Shown piece by piece: positions 1-7,237 of a stretch of DNA of 64,000 bases. Below the pieces are notes generated by a model, which saw only the letters and a program-made list of their open reading frames with translations, was not told the origin of the DNA and searched no databases. Source of the stretch: Paenibacillus sp. OK003 (GTDB lineage Bacteria > Bacillota > Bacilli > Paenibacillales > Paenibacillaceae); NCBI RefSeq assembly GCF_900109515.1, contig NZ_FOBD01000007.1, positions 124,001 to 188,000 on the forward strand. The letters run 5' to 3'. The position numbers and the translations under genes were made by a program. The first letter of the stretch is position 1, and each line of letters opens with the position of its first letter.

Positions 1-1
1 A

Positions 2-53
2 AGCCCTGACAACTAATTTCCTTATAGGAGCGAGGAAATCAGTTGTCAGGGCT
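2..53 (-). terminator. long hairpin after the catE-like gene
   Basis: Two 20-base arms (2-21 and 34-53) pair with a single mismatch that becomes a G-U wobble on the minus-strand RNA, around a 12-base loop. It lies just past the stop of the minus-strand gene, so it is probably its terminator. The U-tract would fall outside the window, so this cannot be confirmed. Confidence 0.6.
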
Positions 54-104
54 AATCAGAGGACTCAACTTTATACACAATATTTACGTCACGGATTTCC
101 CGTG

Positions 105-974
105 TTAGCTCGTTGTGGTCAAGCGAATGCGAATATTCTGTGGGTCTACAGTAAACCAGTCCTTACCTTGCTGTTCGATAGATGCGTTCGACTGACGCAG
201 TTGCTCTACAGCTTGTTCCAATTGTTCTTTCTCGTCATAAACGATGGTGAAGTAGTCAATGCCTGTCGCATTGTCAGGATTTACAGGGGCGCCTGTACCA
301 GCCCAAATGTTCAGCCCGATGTGATGGTGATAACCGCCTGCAGACACAAACAGGGCGGACATATTGGCGAAGTTACCAACGATGTCGAAACCAAGGACTC
401 CTGTATAAAAACGGCGCGATTCTTCCAGACCACGTACGTGGAAATGAACATGACCAATGACGGTTCCGGCGGGCAATCCCTGCCAAGGCTCGTTTGCGGC
501 CAAGGCGAACAGGCTGTCTACATCAACGGGATCACTTGACATAATGTAGTTATTATCTGCATCCCGCTTCCAGGTGTCGCGGGCACGGTCTGCATAGATT
601 TCGATACCGTTCTGATCCGGGTCTGAAATGTAGAATGCTTCACTGACCAGATGATCACCCTGACCAATTTCAATGCCGGATTCAGCCAGGTTACGGAGGG
701 CAAGGCCCAGCGATTTGCGGTCGGGCAGCAGGATGGCGAAGTGATATAGGCCTGAAGTGGAGCGAACAGGCATCGTCACGGCATCGGTCAACTGCTCAAG
801 GCGTAGAAGCGAATGCTTTCCATCGGCAGTCATGGTAGCGACTTTTTCACTGCGTTCAAGCAGTTTCAGTCCGACCACTTCGGTATAAAATTGAATGGAT
901 CGCTCCAAATTGCTGATTCGCAGACTTACTTCACCCAGATGGGTTGTAGCAGGAATTTGATAAGTAGAAGTCAT
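105..974 (-). CDS. catE: VOC-family ring-cleavage dioxygenase, CatE-like
   Basis: The 289-residue product has two vicinal-oxygen-chelate modules. The first starts near residue 13 (LGEVSLRISNLERSIQFYT) and the second near 172 (IGHVHFHVRGLEESRRFYT). The second carries the likely metal ligands in HVHFHV, a YHHHIGLN stretch and the late TIVYDE strand. This two-module layout is that of extradiol catechol-2,3-dioxygenase CatE of Bacillus, an Fe(II) enzyme that in Bacillus is tied to quinone/catechol detoxification. The start is well set by GGAGG 8 bases upstream. A direct repeat further upstream (1095-1116) may be its operator. The catD partner (a DoxX-like oxidoreductase) is not adjacent inside the window. 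A glyoxalase-type role cannot be excluded. Confidence 0.8.
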   Translation of the reverse strand: MTSTYQIPATTHLGEVSLRISNLERSIQFYTEVVGLKLLERSEKVATMTADGKHSLLRLEQLTDAVTMPVRSTSGLYHFAILLPDRKSLGLALRNLAESGIEIGQGDHLVSEAFYISDPDQNGIEIYADRARDTWKRDADNNYIMSSDPVDVDSLFALAANEPWQGLPAGTVIGHVHFHVRGLEESRRFYTGVLGFDIVGNFANMSALFVSAGGYHHHIGLNIWAGTGAPVNPDNATGIDYFTIVYDEKEQLEQAVEQLRQSNASIEQQGKDWFTVDPQNIRIRLTTTS

Positions 975-1094
975 AAGGATTTCCTCCTGTAAACAAGTTT
1001 AGTTGGTTTGTTGCGGTTCGCCCATTGGCAATGGTATAGGGCTATTGTAATGTCATAGCTCATGTGGATATGAGACTCAACTGTACATTTATAA

Positions 1095-1116
1095 ATAAGT
1101 TACTTTTCATAAGTTA
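1095..1116. promoter_or_regulatory. direct repeat upstream of the catE-like gene
   Basis: The octamer ATAAGTTA occurs at 1095-1102 and again at 1109-1116, 14 bp apart, in the AT-rich intergenic region 975-1203. Repeats of this sort can be operators for the MarR/DUF24 regulators that control catDE in Bacillus. That link is inference. Nothing else is apparent in this intergenic region. Confidence 0.3.
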
Positions 1117-1203
1117 ATATAAAATATAAATCAACTTTCGTCAATTGTATTTTCGATTTTGGTGTAGTCATTCTTGGTTGAATATTACTTCTATTATGGA
1201 ATA

Positions 1204-1233
1204 CAAAATAAAAATCCGGCTTCATGGCCGGAT
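1204..1233 (-). terminator. terminator of ku
   Basis: Arms ATCCGGC (1214-1220) and GCCGGAT (1227-1233) with a 6-base loop are followed on the minus strand by TTTTATTTTG. This is a canonical intrinsic terminator about 50 bases after the ku stop. Confidence 0.85.
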
Positions 1234-1281
1234 CTCCAATGTAGACATTGATAACAAGTGAGTCTCATTGCTGTTAGTCGC

Positions 1282-2193
1282 TTAAGCCTTGGGCTTAGGC
1301 GCAGCCTTCTTTCTTTTGGCAGGAGCAGGAGCCTCTGTTTCTCCCCCGGCCGCTGCCTGGACCGACGTTTTCTTCGGAGCACGTTTCTTGGGTTTGGCTG
1401 TGGTAGTTCCGGGATCGGTTGGAATGGGCTTCACAGCTTCAATACTTGCTTGCAGTGCTGCCATCAGATCCATGACATTGGCTTCCGGCTTAGCCGGAGC
1501 AATTTTGATTTCTTCACCGGCTACTTTGTGATTGATCAGATCCAGCAGTTTGGCGCGGTAGTCGTCTGTATATTTACCAGGTTCAAAAGGAGTAGATAAC
1601 TGATCGATCAGCAGCTTGGCCATCGTCAATTCCTTCTCGTTTACGTTCAGAACCTCGGGCAGGTTGGGAACCTGAGAAACAGGACGGATCTCGTCCGGGT
1701 AGAAAATGGTCTCCATGGAGAGGCAATCATCCAGCACTCGGATCGCAGCCAAACTGCTTTTGGAGCGAATGGATATTTTGGCGATGCCAATCTTGCCTGT
1801 ATCCCGCATGGCAGTCATTAATAGCTGGTAGGCGTTTCCTCCCGCTTGATCGGGGGAGAGGTAATACGTTTTTTGAAAATAAATCGGATCAATCTCCGTT
1901 AAATCCACGAAATCCAGAATGGTAATGGTTTTGCTACTGGAATCATTTAACGCTTCAAGCTCGTCCTTCTCGAACAAGACGAATTTGCCTTTCTCATACT
2001 CATATCCTTTGGTGATCTCTTCCCATTGAACCTCAACTTCGCAGGAGGGACATTTGCGTACATAAGCAAGTGGACTGCCGCAGACTTTGTGAATATAACG
2101 CATGGAGATGTCTTTGTCTTCGGTAGCCGAAAACATTTTGACAGGAACATGAACCAGACCAAAGCTAATGGCACCTTTCCAGACCGTGTGCAT
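1282..2193 (-). CDS. ku: Ku homodimer, DNA-end binding for non-homologous end joining
   Basis: The protein begins MHTVWKGAISFGLVHVPVK, the hallmark N-terminus of bacterial Ku. It keeps the conserved core (HKVCGSPLAYVRKCP, GKFVLFEKDEL, DPIYFQKTYYLSPD, LIDQLSTPFEPGKYTDDYR) to about residue 235. After that comes a Lys/Ala/Pro-rich tail (about 60 residues) of the kind that binds DNA and partner ligase. The length of 303 is normal. AAAGGAG six bases before the ATG fixes the start. Ku rings thread onto double-strand ends and recruit LigD. In spore formers this protects dormant or germinating chromosomes. No ligD is next to it here, so the partner must be elsewhere. It is monocistronic with its own terminator. 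Confidence 0.95.
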   Translation of the reverse strand: MHTVWKGAISFGLVHVPVKMFSATEDKDISMRYIHKVCGSPLAYVRKCPSCEVEVQWEEITKGYEYEKGKFVLFEKDELEALNDSSSKTITILDFVDLTEIDPIYFQKTYYLSPDQAGGNAYQLLMTAMRDTGKIGIAKISIRSKSSLAAIRVLDDCLSMETIFYPDEIRPVSQVPNLPEVLNVNEKELTMAKLLIDQLSTPFEPGKYTDDYRAKLLDLINHKVAGEEIKIAPAKPEANVMDLMAALQASIEAVKPIPTDPGTTTAKPKKRAPKKTSVQAAAGGETEAPAPAKRKKAAPKPKA

Positions 2194-2391
2194 GAACGGC
2201 TCCTTTCCGAGAACATTTTATGTATAGTATGGGCATTTCACGGGCGGGATAACCGTATTTCCATGGAAGCGGTATGCTTCAGAAAGAGTGGGGGATGATA
2301 ACAGAAACATCCTTTAAGAACTGCGATGTCAAACGTTGGTTTTGGAAGAGGATGATATTATTTATTAACTATCACGTCAGGAGGCACCCCT

Positions 2392-2688
2392 ATGAAGAAC
2401 AAACGAGACGAAGCTGAAGCTCACGCCCATACGTTTTCTCCGTATCCTCGTGCCGAGTCGGAAGGGTCTGAGGATTTTCATACGCCTGCAACAGCGGTTA
2501 ACTGGGAGGCTATTACCTCAGAAGAGCTGCCGCTTGACCGGGAGTCGTTCATGCTGGACATTGACCGGATGGTGAATGAGGGTTTGGGCGGTGGACAAGT
2601 TACAGAAGATAACGGTTATATCGGTGAAAGTACGACAGATAGCATGGTGCGGGAATCGCATGATGATCCGGAAGGAGAGTATGAATAA
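2392..2688 (+). CDS. small acidic hypothetical protein
   Basis: A 98-residue hydrophilic, Glu/Asp-rich protein with no signal peptide or membrane segment. Visible words are TAVNWEAITSEELPLDRESFMLDIDRMVNEGLGGG and a disordered acidic C-terminus. AGGAGG sits 10 bases before the ATG. Its stop TAA overlaps the ATG of the following sspH by one base (TAATG), so the two are translationally coupled. This suggests a spore-related role by association only. I do not recognise the family. Confidence 0.7.
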   Translation: MKNKRDEAEAHAHTFSPYPRAESEGSEDFHTPATAVNWEAITSEELPLDRESFMLDIDRMVNEGLGGGQVTEDNGYIGESTTDSMVRESHDDPEGEYE

Positions 2689-2867
2689 TGTTAGATGTGA
2701 AACGCGCGAAAGCCATTTATGACTCCAAAGATACGATTGAAGTTACCTTGGAAGGAGATCCGGTCTGGATCGAAAATGTGGATGAAGCGAATGGCATGGC
2801 AACAGTGCAAGTGGGCAGCAGACCGGGGAATACCCAGACGGTACGTGTAGATCGTTTGGAAGAGTAA
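2688..2867 (+). CDS. sspH: H-type small acid-soluble spore protein
   Basis: The 59-residue product starts MLDVKRAKAIYDSKDTIEV and contains PVWIENVDEANGMATVQV. This matches the SspH family, in which an N-terminal '(V)xRAKEI' helix is followed by a small beta unit. The length equals that of Bacillus SspH. These minor spore proteins are made in the forespore and packed in the core. The gene is too short for most ORF callers. It is coupled to the upstream acidic protein by a TAATG overlap and followed by a hairpin. I did not find a clear sigma-G promoter by eye. Confidence 0.9.
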   Translation: MLDVKRAKAIYDSKDTIEVTLEGDPVWIENVDEANGMATVQVGSRPGNTQTVRVDRLEE

Positions 2868-2900
2868 AAGAGAAAGTTTGGTAAAGGATGTCTAGGAAGG

Positions 2901-2928
2901 CCGGTGCCGTCAGGTACCGGTTTATTTG
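2901..2928 (+). terminator. terminator after sspH
   Basis: CCGGTGCC (2901-2908) pairs with GGTACCGG (2913-2920), one G-U pair, across a GTCA loop, followed by TTTATTTG. It separates sspH from the tsaE promoter. Confidence 0.7.
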
Positions 2929-2980
2929 TCGTTCGTGTGAATGGTGGCCTGTCTTCTGCTCTGCTTCTGCTCCTTCGATG

Positions 2981-3009
2981 TTGCGGGGGGAGAATGGGAC
3001 CGATATAAT
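2981..3009 (+). promoter_or_regulatory. sigma-A promoter of the tsaE operon
   Basis: TTGCGG (2981-2986), a 17-base spacer and a perfect TATAAT (3004-3009). Transcription would begin near 3016 and cover tsaE-tsaB-rimI-tsaD. Confidence 0.7.
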
Positions 3010-3011
3010 AA

Positions 3012-3043
3012 AGTTCAAAGTGAACTCAGGCGGCTTGACCGCC
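3012..3043 (+). promoter_or_regulatory. two small inverted repeats in the tsaE leader
   Basis: AGTTCA/TGAACT (3012-3026) spans the predicted start point. GGCGG/CCGCC with a 5-base loop (3029-3043) ends just before the ribosome binding site. The first could be an operator and the second an RNA hairpin affecting translation of tsaE. Both roles are inference. Confidence 0.35.
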
Positions 3044-3059
3044 AAAGGTGGGGCGTATA

Positions 3060-3542
3060 TTGAATCAGACGCATGAGCAGTGGGTGTATCACTCCCATGG
3101 CATTGCAGATACAGAAGTACTCGCGTCCAGACTCGCTGAACAGGCAACCGCCGGCATGGTGATTGCACTGGACGGTGATCTGGGCGCGGGCAAAACGGCA
3201 TTTTCGCAAAAGTTTGCCTGGCATTTGGGTGTACGTGACGTGGTTAACAGCCCTACGTTTACACTGATCAAGGAATACGAAGGGCGTCTGCCCTTATATC
3301 ACATGGATGTGTATCGCATATCGCTGGAAGAAGCGGACGAGCTTGGACTGGATGAGTATTTCTATGGAACCGGAGTCAGTCTGGTGGAATGGTCCAGTAT
3401 CATTCCCGAATTACTGCCGCAGGAACACTTGCATGTGCAGATTGAAACGACGGGTCCAGAGGATCGAACGATTACGCTGGATGGGTATGGCGAGACTTAT
3501 GCTGCCATGTGCCGACAGTTCAGACAGAATGGAGTCAAATGA
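3060..3542 (+). CDS. tsaE: t6A biosynthesis ATPase TsaE
   Basis: The Walker A motif GDLGAGKTAFSQ (about residues 39-50), the switch-like NSPTFTLIKEYEG and the YHMDVYRI segment (HxDxYR) identify TsaE. Together with TsaB and TsaD it installs the threonylcarbamoyl group on A37 of ANN-decoding tRNAs. An in-frame GTG exists at 3048, but AAGGTGGGG lies properly before the TTG at 3060, giving 160 residues. It is first in a four-gene operon. Its TGA overlaps the tsaB start codons (ATGATGATG), so translation is coupled. The order matches B. subtilis ydiB-ydiC-ydiD-ydiE. Confidence 0.95.
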   Translation: MNQTHEQWVYHSHGIADTEVLASRLAEQATAGMVIALDGDLGAGKTAFSQKFAWHLGVRDVVNSPTFTLIKEYEGRLPLYHMDVYRISLEEADELGLDEYFYGTGVSLVEWSSIIPELLPQEHLHVQIETTGPEDRTITLDGYGETYAAMCRQFRQNGVK

Positions 3543-4393
3543 TGATGGAAGATTTACAAAAACAGCCGCGCCAGCGGTTTTTGGCGTTGGATACCTCGAC
3601 TGCGGTGATGGCAGCCTCAGTGATGGAAGGCCACGCCCTTCTGGAAGAACGCAATGAACGGGCTGAACGCAACCATTCGGTACACGTCGTGCCTGTAATG
3701 GAGCAGCTGCTGGAAGCCAGCAGCACGCAGCCAGGACAGCTGGACGGCATTGCCGTCGGCATTGGCCCGGGATCGTACACGGGCATCCGCATTGCGGTGA
3801 CCGCGGCGAAGACGCTGGCCTGGGCTTGGGACATCCCCGTTGTCGGGGTGTCCAGCCTTCAGGCCCTGGCCTGGGGCGGCTGGCACAGTGGCCTCGCCGC
3901 CAAGGCCGAAGCTGCGGCAGAGGATGCCGCAGCAGGGGCTGGCGGAACGCCATCCGCGGACCAGGGCGGCACAGGTGCCGCCCCTGTCCACTGGATCGTT
4001 CCGCTTGTGGATGCAAGGCGCGGTCAAGCCTATACCGCGCTGTTTGCCTCCGCCGGGAGCGCTGCGCCCCGGCGGCTGGCGCCAGATGCCATCCGTATGG
4101 TGGACGGATGGCTGGAAGCCCTCGCCGCCCGCATGGCGGAGGCGGCGCCGGAAGAGCGGCCCGCTGCCGTCTGGATTGTCGGCGAGACGGGCCCGCATGC
4201 GGCAGCAGCGGCTGAGCTTCGCTGCCCCGCAGGAACGGCGCTCCAGCTCGTACCCTATGAGCTGGAGGGCCGCTGGGTTGGGCGCTTAGGCGCCGAGGCG
4301 CTGCTTGCAGGTCAGCGAGATGACGTGCATGCGCTCGTACCCAACTACACCCAGCTGGCTGAAGCGGAAGCCAACCTGCTGCGCAAAGGCTAA
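3542..4393 (+). CDS. tsaB: t6A biosynthesis partner TsaB
   Basis: FLALDTSTAVMAASV near the N-terminus and the GIGPGSYTGIRI motif (about residues 67-78) identify TsaB, the inactive ASKHA-fold partner of TsaD. Three consecutive ATGs (3539, 3542, 3545) overlap the tsaE stop. The GGAG at 3531-3534 favours 3542. At about 283 residues it is longer than the usual ~230, owing to an Ala/Gly-rich insert around residues 118-145 (AEAAAEDAAAGAGG). Base composition changes sharply inside the gene, with hand-counted 60-base lines at 68% and 72% G+C against about 42% in tsaD. The C-terminal half is thus compositionally unlike its neighbours. Confidence 0.93.
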   Translation: MMEDLQKQPRQRFLALDTSTAVMAASVMEGHALLEERNERAERNHSVHVVPVMEQLLEASSTQPGQLDGIAVGIGPGSYTGIRIAVTAAKTLAWAWDIPVVGVSSLQALAWGGWHSGLAAKAEAAAEDAAAGAGGTPSADQGGTGAAPVHWIVPLVDARRGQAYTALFASAGSAAPRRLAPDAIRMVDGWLEALAARMAEAAPEERPAAVWIVGETGPHAAAAAELRCPAGTALQLVPYELEGRWVGRLGAEALLAGQRDDVHALVPNYTQLAEAEANLLRKG

Positions 4394-4410
4394 AGGGGGA
4401 GGGGAAGCAG

Positions 4411-4932
4411 ATGGACAACGTGGAGAATCATCAGCAGGAAGCAGCGCTTCAGTTCAGGTTCATGACTCTGGATGATATTCGAGATGTCATGATTATTGAA
4501 CATGAAGCCTTCACCCTGCCCTGGACGGAAGAAGCATTTGAGAATGAATTGACACACAATCATTTTGCTAAATATATGGTCATGGAATTGGAAGGTACAG
4601 CGATCGGCTATGCCGGTATGTGGACAATCATGGATGAAGCCCACATTACCAATATTGCAGTCCGGGAAGCTTATCGTGGGCGCAAGCTCGGCGAGAAGCT
4701 GCTGGACGAACTGATGAGAACGGCGGCTTATCTCGGGATGGAACGAATGACGCTGGAAGTCAGGGTTTCGAATCGGATTGCCCAGAGCTTGTATCAGAAA
4801 AAAGGGTTTGAATCGGCTGGTCTTCGCAAAGGGTATTACTCCGACAATGGGGAAGATGCGATGATTATGTGGGCGAATTTGCCGCCTGCGAGCCGGAGCG
4901 GCGAAGAGGAAGGAAGCGTAACGGATTCATGA
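4411..4932 (+). CDS. rimI: ribosomal protein S18 alanine N-acetyltransferase
   Basis: A 173-residue GNAT protein. Visible are [15 protein letters not shown] at the start, the acetyl-CoA loop region [21 protein letters not shown] (about 87-107, R/Q-x-x-G-x-G/A type) and the RimI signature [28 protein letters not shown] with late EDAMIMW. RimI acetylates the N-terminus of ribosomal protein S18. It sits between tsaB and tsaD, as in B. subtilis ydiD. GGGAGGGG precedes the ATG. Its TGA overlaps the tsaD ATG (ATGA). Confidence 0.92.
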   Translation: MDNVENHQQEAALQFRFMTLDDIRDVMIIEHEAFTLPWTEEAFENELTHNHFAKYMVMELEGTAIGYAGMWTIMDEAHITNIAVREAYRGRKLGEKLLDELMRTAAYLGMERMTLEVRVSNRIAQSLYQKKGFESAGLRKGYYSDNGEDAMIMWANLPPASRSGEEEGSVTDS

Positions 4933-5984
4933 AGGATTTCAATGAAAAGGTAAGTTCAGCACCATCTTATATATTGGCCGTGGAGACAAGCTGTGATGAA
5001 ACATCCGTAGCGGTAGTCAAGGATGGACGGGAAGTGCTGTCCAATCTGATCTCCAGTCAGATCGAGACACATAAGGCATTTGGCGGAGTTGTACCTGAAG
5101 TGGCTTCGCGTAAACACGTTGAAGTCATTACACTGATGTTGGAACAGGCTATTGAACAATCTGGCATCCGTCCGCGTGATCTGAGTGCAATCGCCGTGAC
5201 GCAAGGGCCTGGACTGGTTGGTGCATTGCTGGTCGGTATCGTCGCGGCGAAAACCATGGCCATGGCACTTGGCAAACCACTCATTGGCACACATCATATT
5301 GCGGGACATATCTATGCCAACAGACTTACCCATGAGCTGCAATATCCAGCGATGGCACTGGTGGTTTCAGGTGGTCATACCGAGCTAGTGCATATGGAAT
5401 CCGAAGGTAAGTTCCAACTGATCGGACGTACGCGTGACGATGCTGTAGGCGAGGCTTATGACAAAGTAGCGCGTGCACTGGGTTGTCCCTATCCGGGAGG
5501 ACCACATGTGGACCGGATGGCTGCTGAAGCAGAGCAGGCGGTACCTTTGCCACGCGTCTGGCTGGAAGCCGATTCGTATGATTTCAGCCTGAGTGGTCTG
5601 AAGTCTGCTGTTTTGAATGTGCTGAATCAAGCTAAAATGCGCGGAGAAACACTTGAACCATCGGCTGTGGCACGGGGCTTCCAGGAAGCTGTCGTCGAAG
5701 TGCTGGTAGAAAAAGCAGTACGGGCAGTCCGTGAGTATGGATCACGTCAATTGCTGTTATGCGGTGGCGTTGCGGCAAACCGGGGATTGCGTTCAGCTTT
5801 GCAGGAGCGTTGTGCGAAGGAAGGGCTCGAATTGCTAATCCCGCCGATGGAATATTGCACGGACAATGCAGCGATGATTGGAGCTGCAGCGTATTTGAAA
5901 TGGCAGCGGGGAGAAATTTCGGAGTTCGATGCCAAAGCTGATCCTGGACTTTCACTTGAGGCATGGTCTGTACAATCGTTATAG
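4929..5984 (+). CDS. tsaD: tRNA threonylcarbamoyladenosine transferase TsaD
   Basis: [16 protein letters not shown] at the N-terminus, the metal-binding [10 protein letters not shown] (about residues 119-128), [10 protein letters not shown], and [11 protein letters not shown] near the C-terminus are diagnostic of TsaD (formerly Gcp/YgjD). It transfers the threonylcarbamoyl moiety from TC-AMP to A37 of tRNA with TsaB and TsaE. The start at 4929 overlaps the rimI stop as ATGA, with AGGAAGGA about 12 bases upstream. An upstream in-frame extension to 4869 would overlap rimI and is rejected. The length (351) is normal. It is the last gene of the operon. Confidence 0.96.
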   Translation: MKDFNEKVSSAPSYILAVETSCDETSVAVVKDGREVLSNLISSQIETHKAFGGVVPEVASRKHVEVITLMLEQAIEQSGIRPRDLSAIAVTQGPGLVGALLVGIVAAKTMAMALGKPLIGTHHIAGHIYANRLTHELQYPAMALVVSGGHTELVHMESEGKFQLIGRTRDDAVGEAYDKVARALGCPYPGGPHVDRMAAEAEQAVPLPRVWLEADSYDFSLSGLKSAVLNVLNQAKMRGETLEPSAVARGFQEAVVEVLVEKAVRAVREYGSRQLLLCGGVAANRGLRSALQERCAKEGLELLIPPMEYCTDNAAMIGAAAYLKWQRGEISEFDAKADPGLSLEAWSVQSL

Positions 5985-6070
5985 CATGCATATGAAGACT
6001 TGACAGCCTCAAGTGAAGACTGTATATTAATTACAAATTAAAACAGGAATACGATATGTTCAACTAAACA

Positions 6071-6220
6071 TTTACACGATAGCGGAGAGGACAGAAATAA
6101 CCTGGAGAAGCGAAGCGTTCGCCTTTATCACCGGATTTTCCCTTTTAGAGAAGGGAATCAAAGAAATCTGGGGATAACAGAGATCGGAAGGTTGTTCTGT
6201 CATCGGAGCGCCAGTGTAAA
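6071..6220. repeat. ~150-nt structured dispersed repeat, copy A
   Basis: Copy A of an element seen again at 29029-29176. Shared core words are AGAAGCGAAGCGTTCGCC, TTTATC-CCGGATTTTCCC, GAAGGGAAT and GGGGATAACAG. Self-pairing is nested. The outermost pair is TTTACAC (6071-6077) with GTGTAAA (6214-6220). Then comes a small GCGAA/TTCGC hairpin, then TTATCACCGGATTT with AAATCTGGGGATAA (12 of 14), then TTCCC with GGGAA. There is no coding potential and no U-tract. It lies between tsaD and the leucine T-boxes. It could be a structured RNA, a REP-like element or a MITE. Confidence 0.75.
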
Positions 6221-6257
6221 TACTCATTTGTTGACTTATATAGATTCCTGAACTGAA

Positions 6258-6639
6258 ACGCAATGAACAGGAACAGTAGGGTATTTCCCGGTCTTAGAGA
6301 GCTGCGGGGTGGTGCAACGCAGTCAAAGGAAACCTGAAACTCACCTGGAAGCGGAACGATGGAACACGGTAACTCCTCGGGAGAAGCCGAAGGCCGATGA
6401 TGGCCCAAAGTACATGGTTACGGGTTGCCTCCGTGAATGGGCCGTTGTTGATGGAATCCGGATGACATATCGGTAGAAGATCAACAATAACTGAGGGGGC
6501 TTTTGTCACTTTGGGCAATGATAACGGTATGGACGCATACAGGATCAGCTCGAAGGAAATGAAAGTCAACAAGAGTGGTACCGCGAAGGTGAACAGCCTG
6601 TCGTCTCTTGCATTATTGCAGGAGATGGCAGGCTTTTTT
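6258..6639 (+). promoter_or_regulatory. T-box riboswitch 1, leucine specifier CUC
   Basis: Stem I carries the kink/AGTA region (GAACAGGAACAGTA), the apical AGAGAGCTGCGGGGTGGTGC and a specifier loop GAAACTCACC, in which CTC is at 6340-6342 (Leu). The T-box core AAGAGTGGTACCGCG is at 6571-6585; its UGGU would pair with an ACCA tRNA end. A terminator (6595-6639) pairs GCCTG...CAGGC around TGCATTATTGCA, followed by TTTTTT. Uncharged tRNA-Leu should allow read-through toward leuA. Confidence 0.92.
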
Positions 6640-6682
6640 GATTTTCAAAATGGTGATGTAATTCATGGTCACATATCATAAA

Positions 6683-7046
6683 TGTAATGAACGGGAGCAG
6701 TAAAACGATAAAGCGCACAGAGAGCTGCGGGTTGGTGCAACGCAGTGGCTGGAATCGTTCGAATCTCGCCCGGGAACGGAGCTGTGGAAACAGATGAGAC
6801 GATGTCTCATCCCTTGTCCTTGTAACCAAAGGACATCGTGGTACACAGCAACGGCTAACCTCCGTTATAGGGTGTTTCTCCGGCTGGATCGGTTGTTATT
6901 GTTGCGTGTACGCAACTGCAATGGATCTAGGCCGGAGACGACGAGGTGGATGGTGTCTGGCGCAAGCCTGGACCATCAAGCAAGAGTGGTACCGCGGAGG
7001 GGATAATAACCCGCCGTCTCTTAGATGAGATGGCGGGTTATTTGTG
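6683..7046 (+). promoter_or_regulatory. T-box riboswitch 2, leucine specifier CUC
   Basis: A second complete T-box follows directly. It has GAACGGGAGCAGTA, the apical AGAGAGCTGCGGGTTGGTGC, the specifier loop GAATCTCGCC with CTC at 6765-6767, the T-box AAGAGTGGTACCGCG at about 6982-6996, and a terminator AACCCGCC...GGCGGGTT (7008-7039) then ATTTGTG. It aligns with T-box 1 through stem I and the T-box core, so it probably arose by duplication. The terminator U-tract is weaker than that of copy 1. Confidence 0.9.
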
Positions 7047-7237
7047 TTTGCTGCCGGCAGCAGGGTGGGCGATGGGAATCCATAATCATGGTTTAGAAAG
7101 AAATAAGACTGGCGTGCAAGTCGACGTGCACGCCGGCATGGAGTGCAAAATGAATAAACATAGAAAACGGGAAGTGAACGCCTCGTTCCGATCCCAAAAA
7201 TCCAATATACATTCAAATTTGATGGAGGTTGATGAAT

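Noticed and set aside
3411..4418. 335-codon minus-strand frame opposite tsaB
   Set aside because: Arg/Pro/Ser-rich shadow caused by the high G+C of tsaB; no start signal and no recognisable family.
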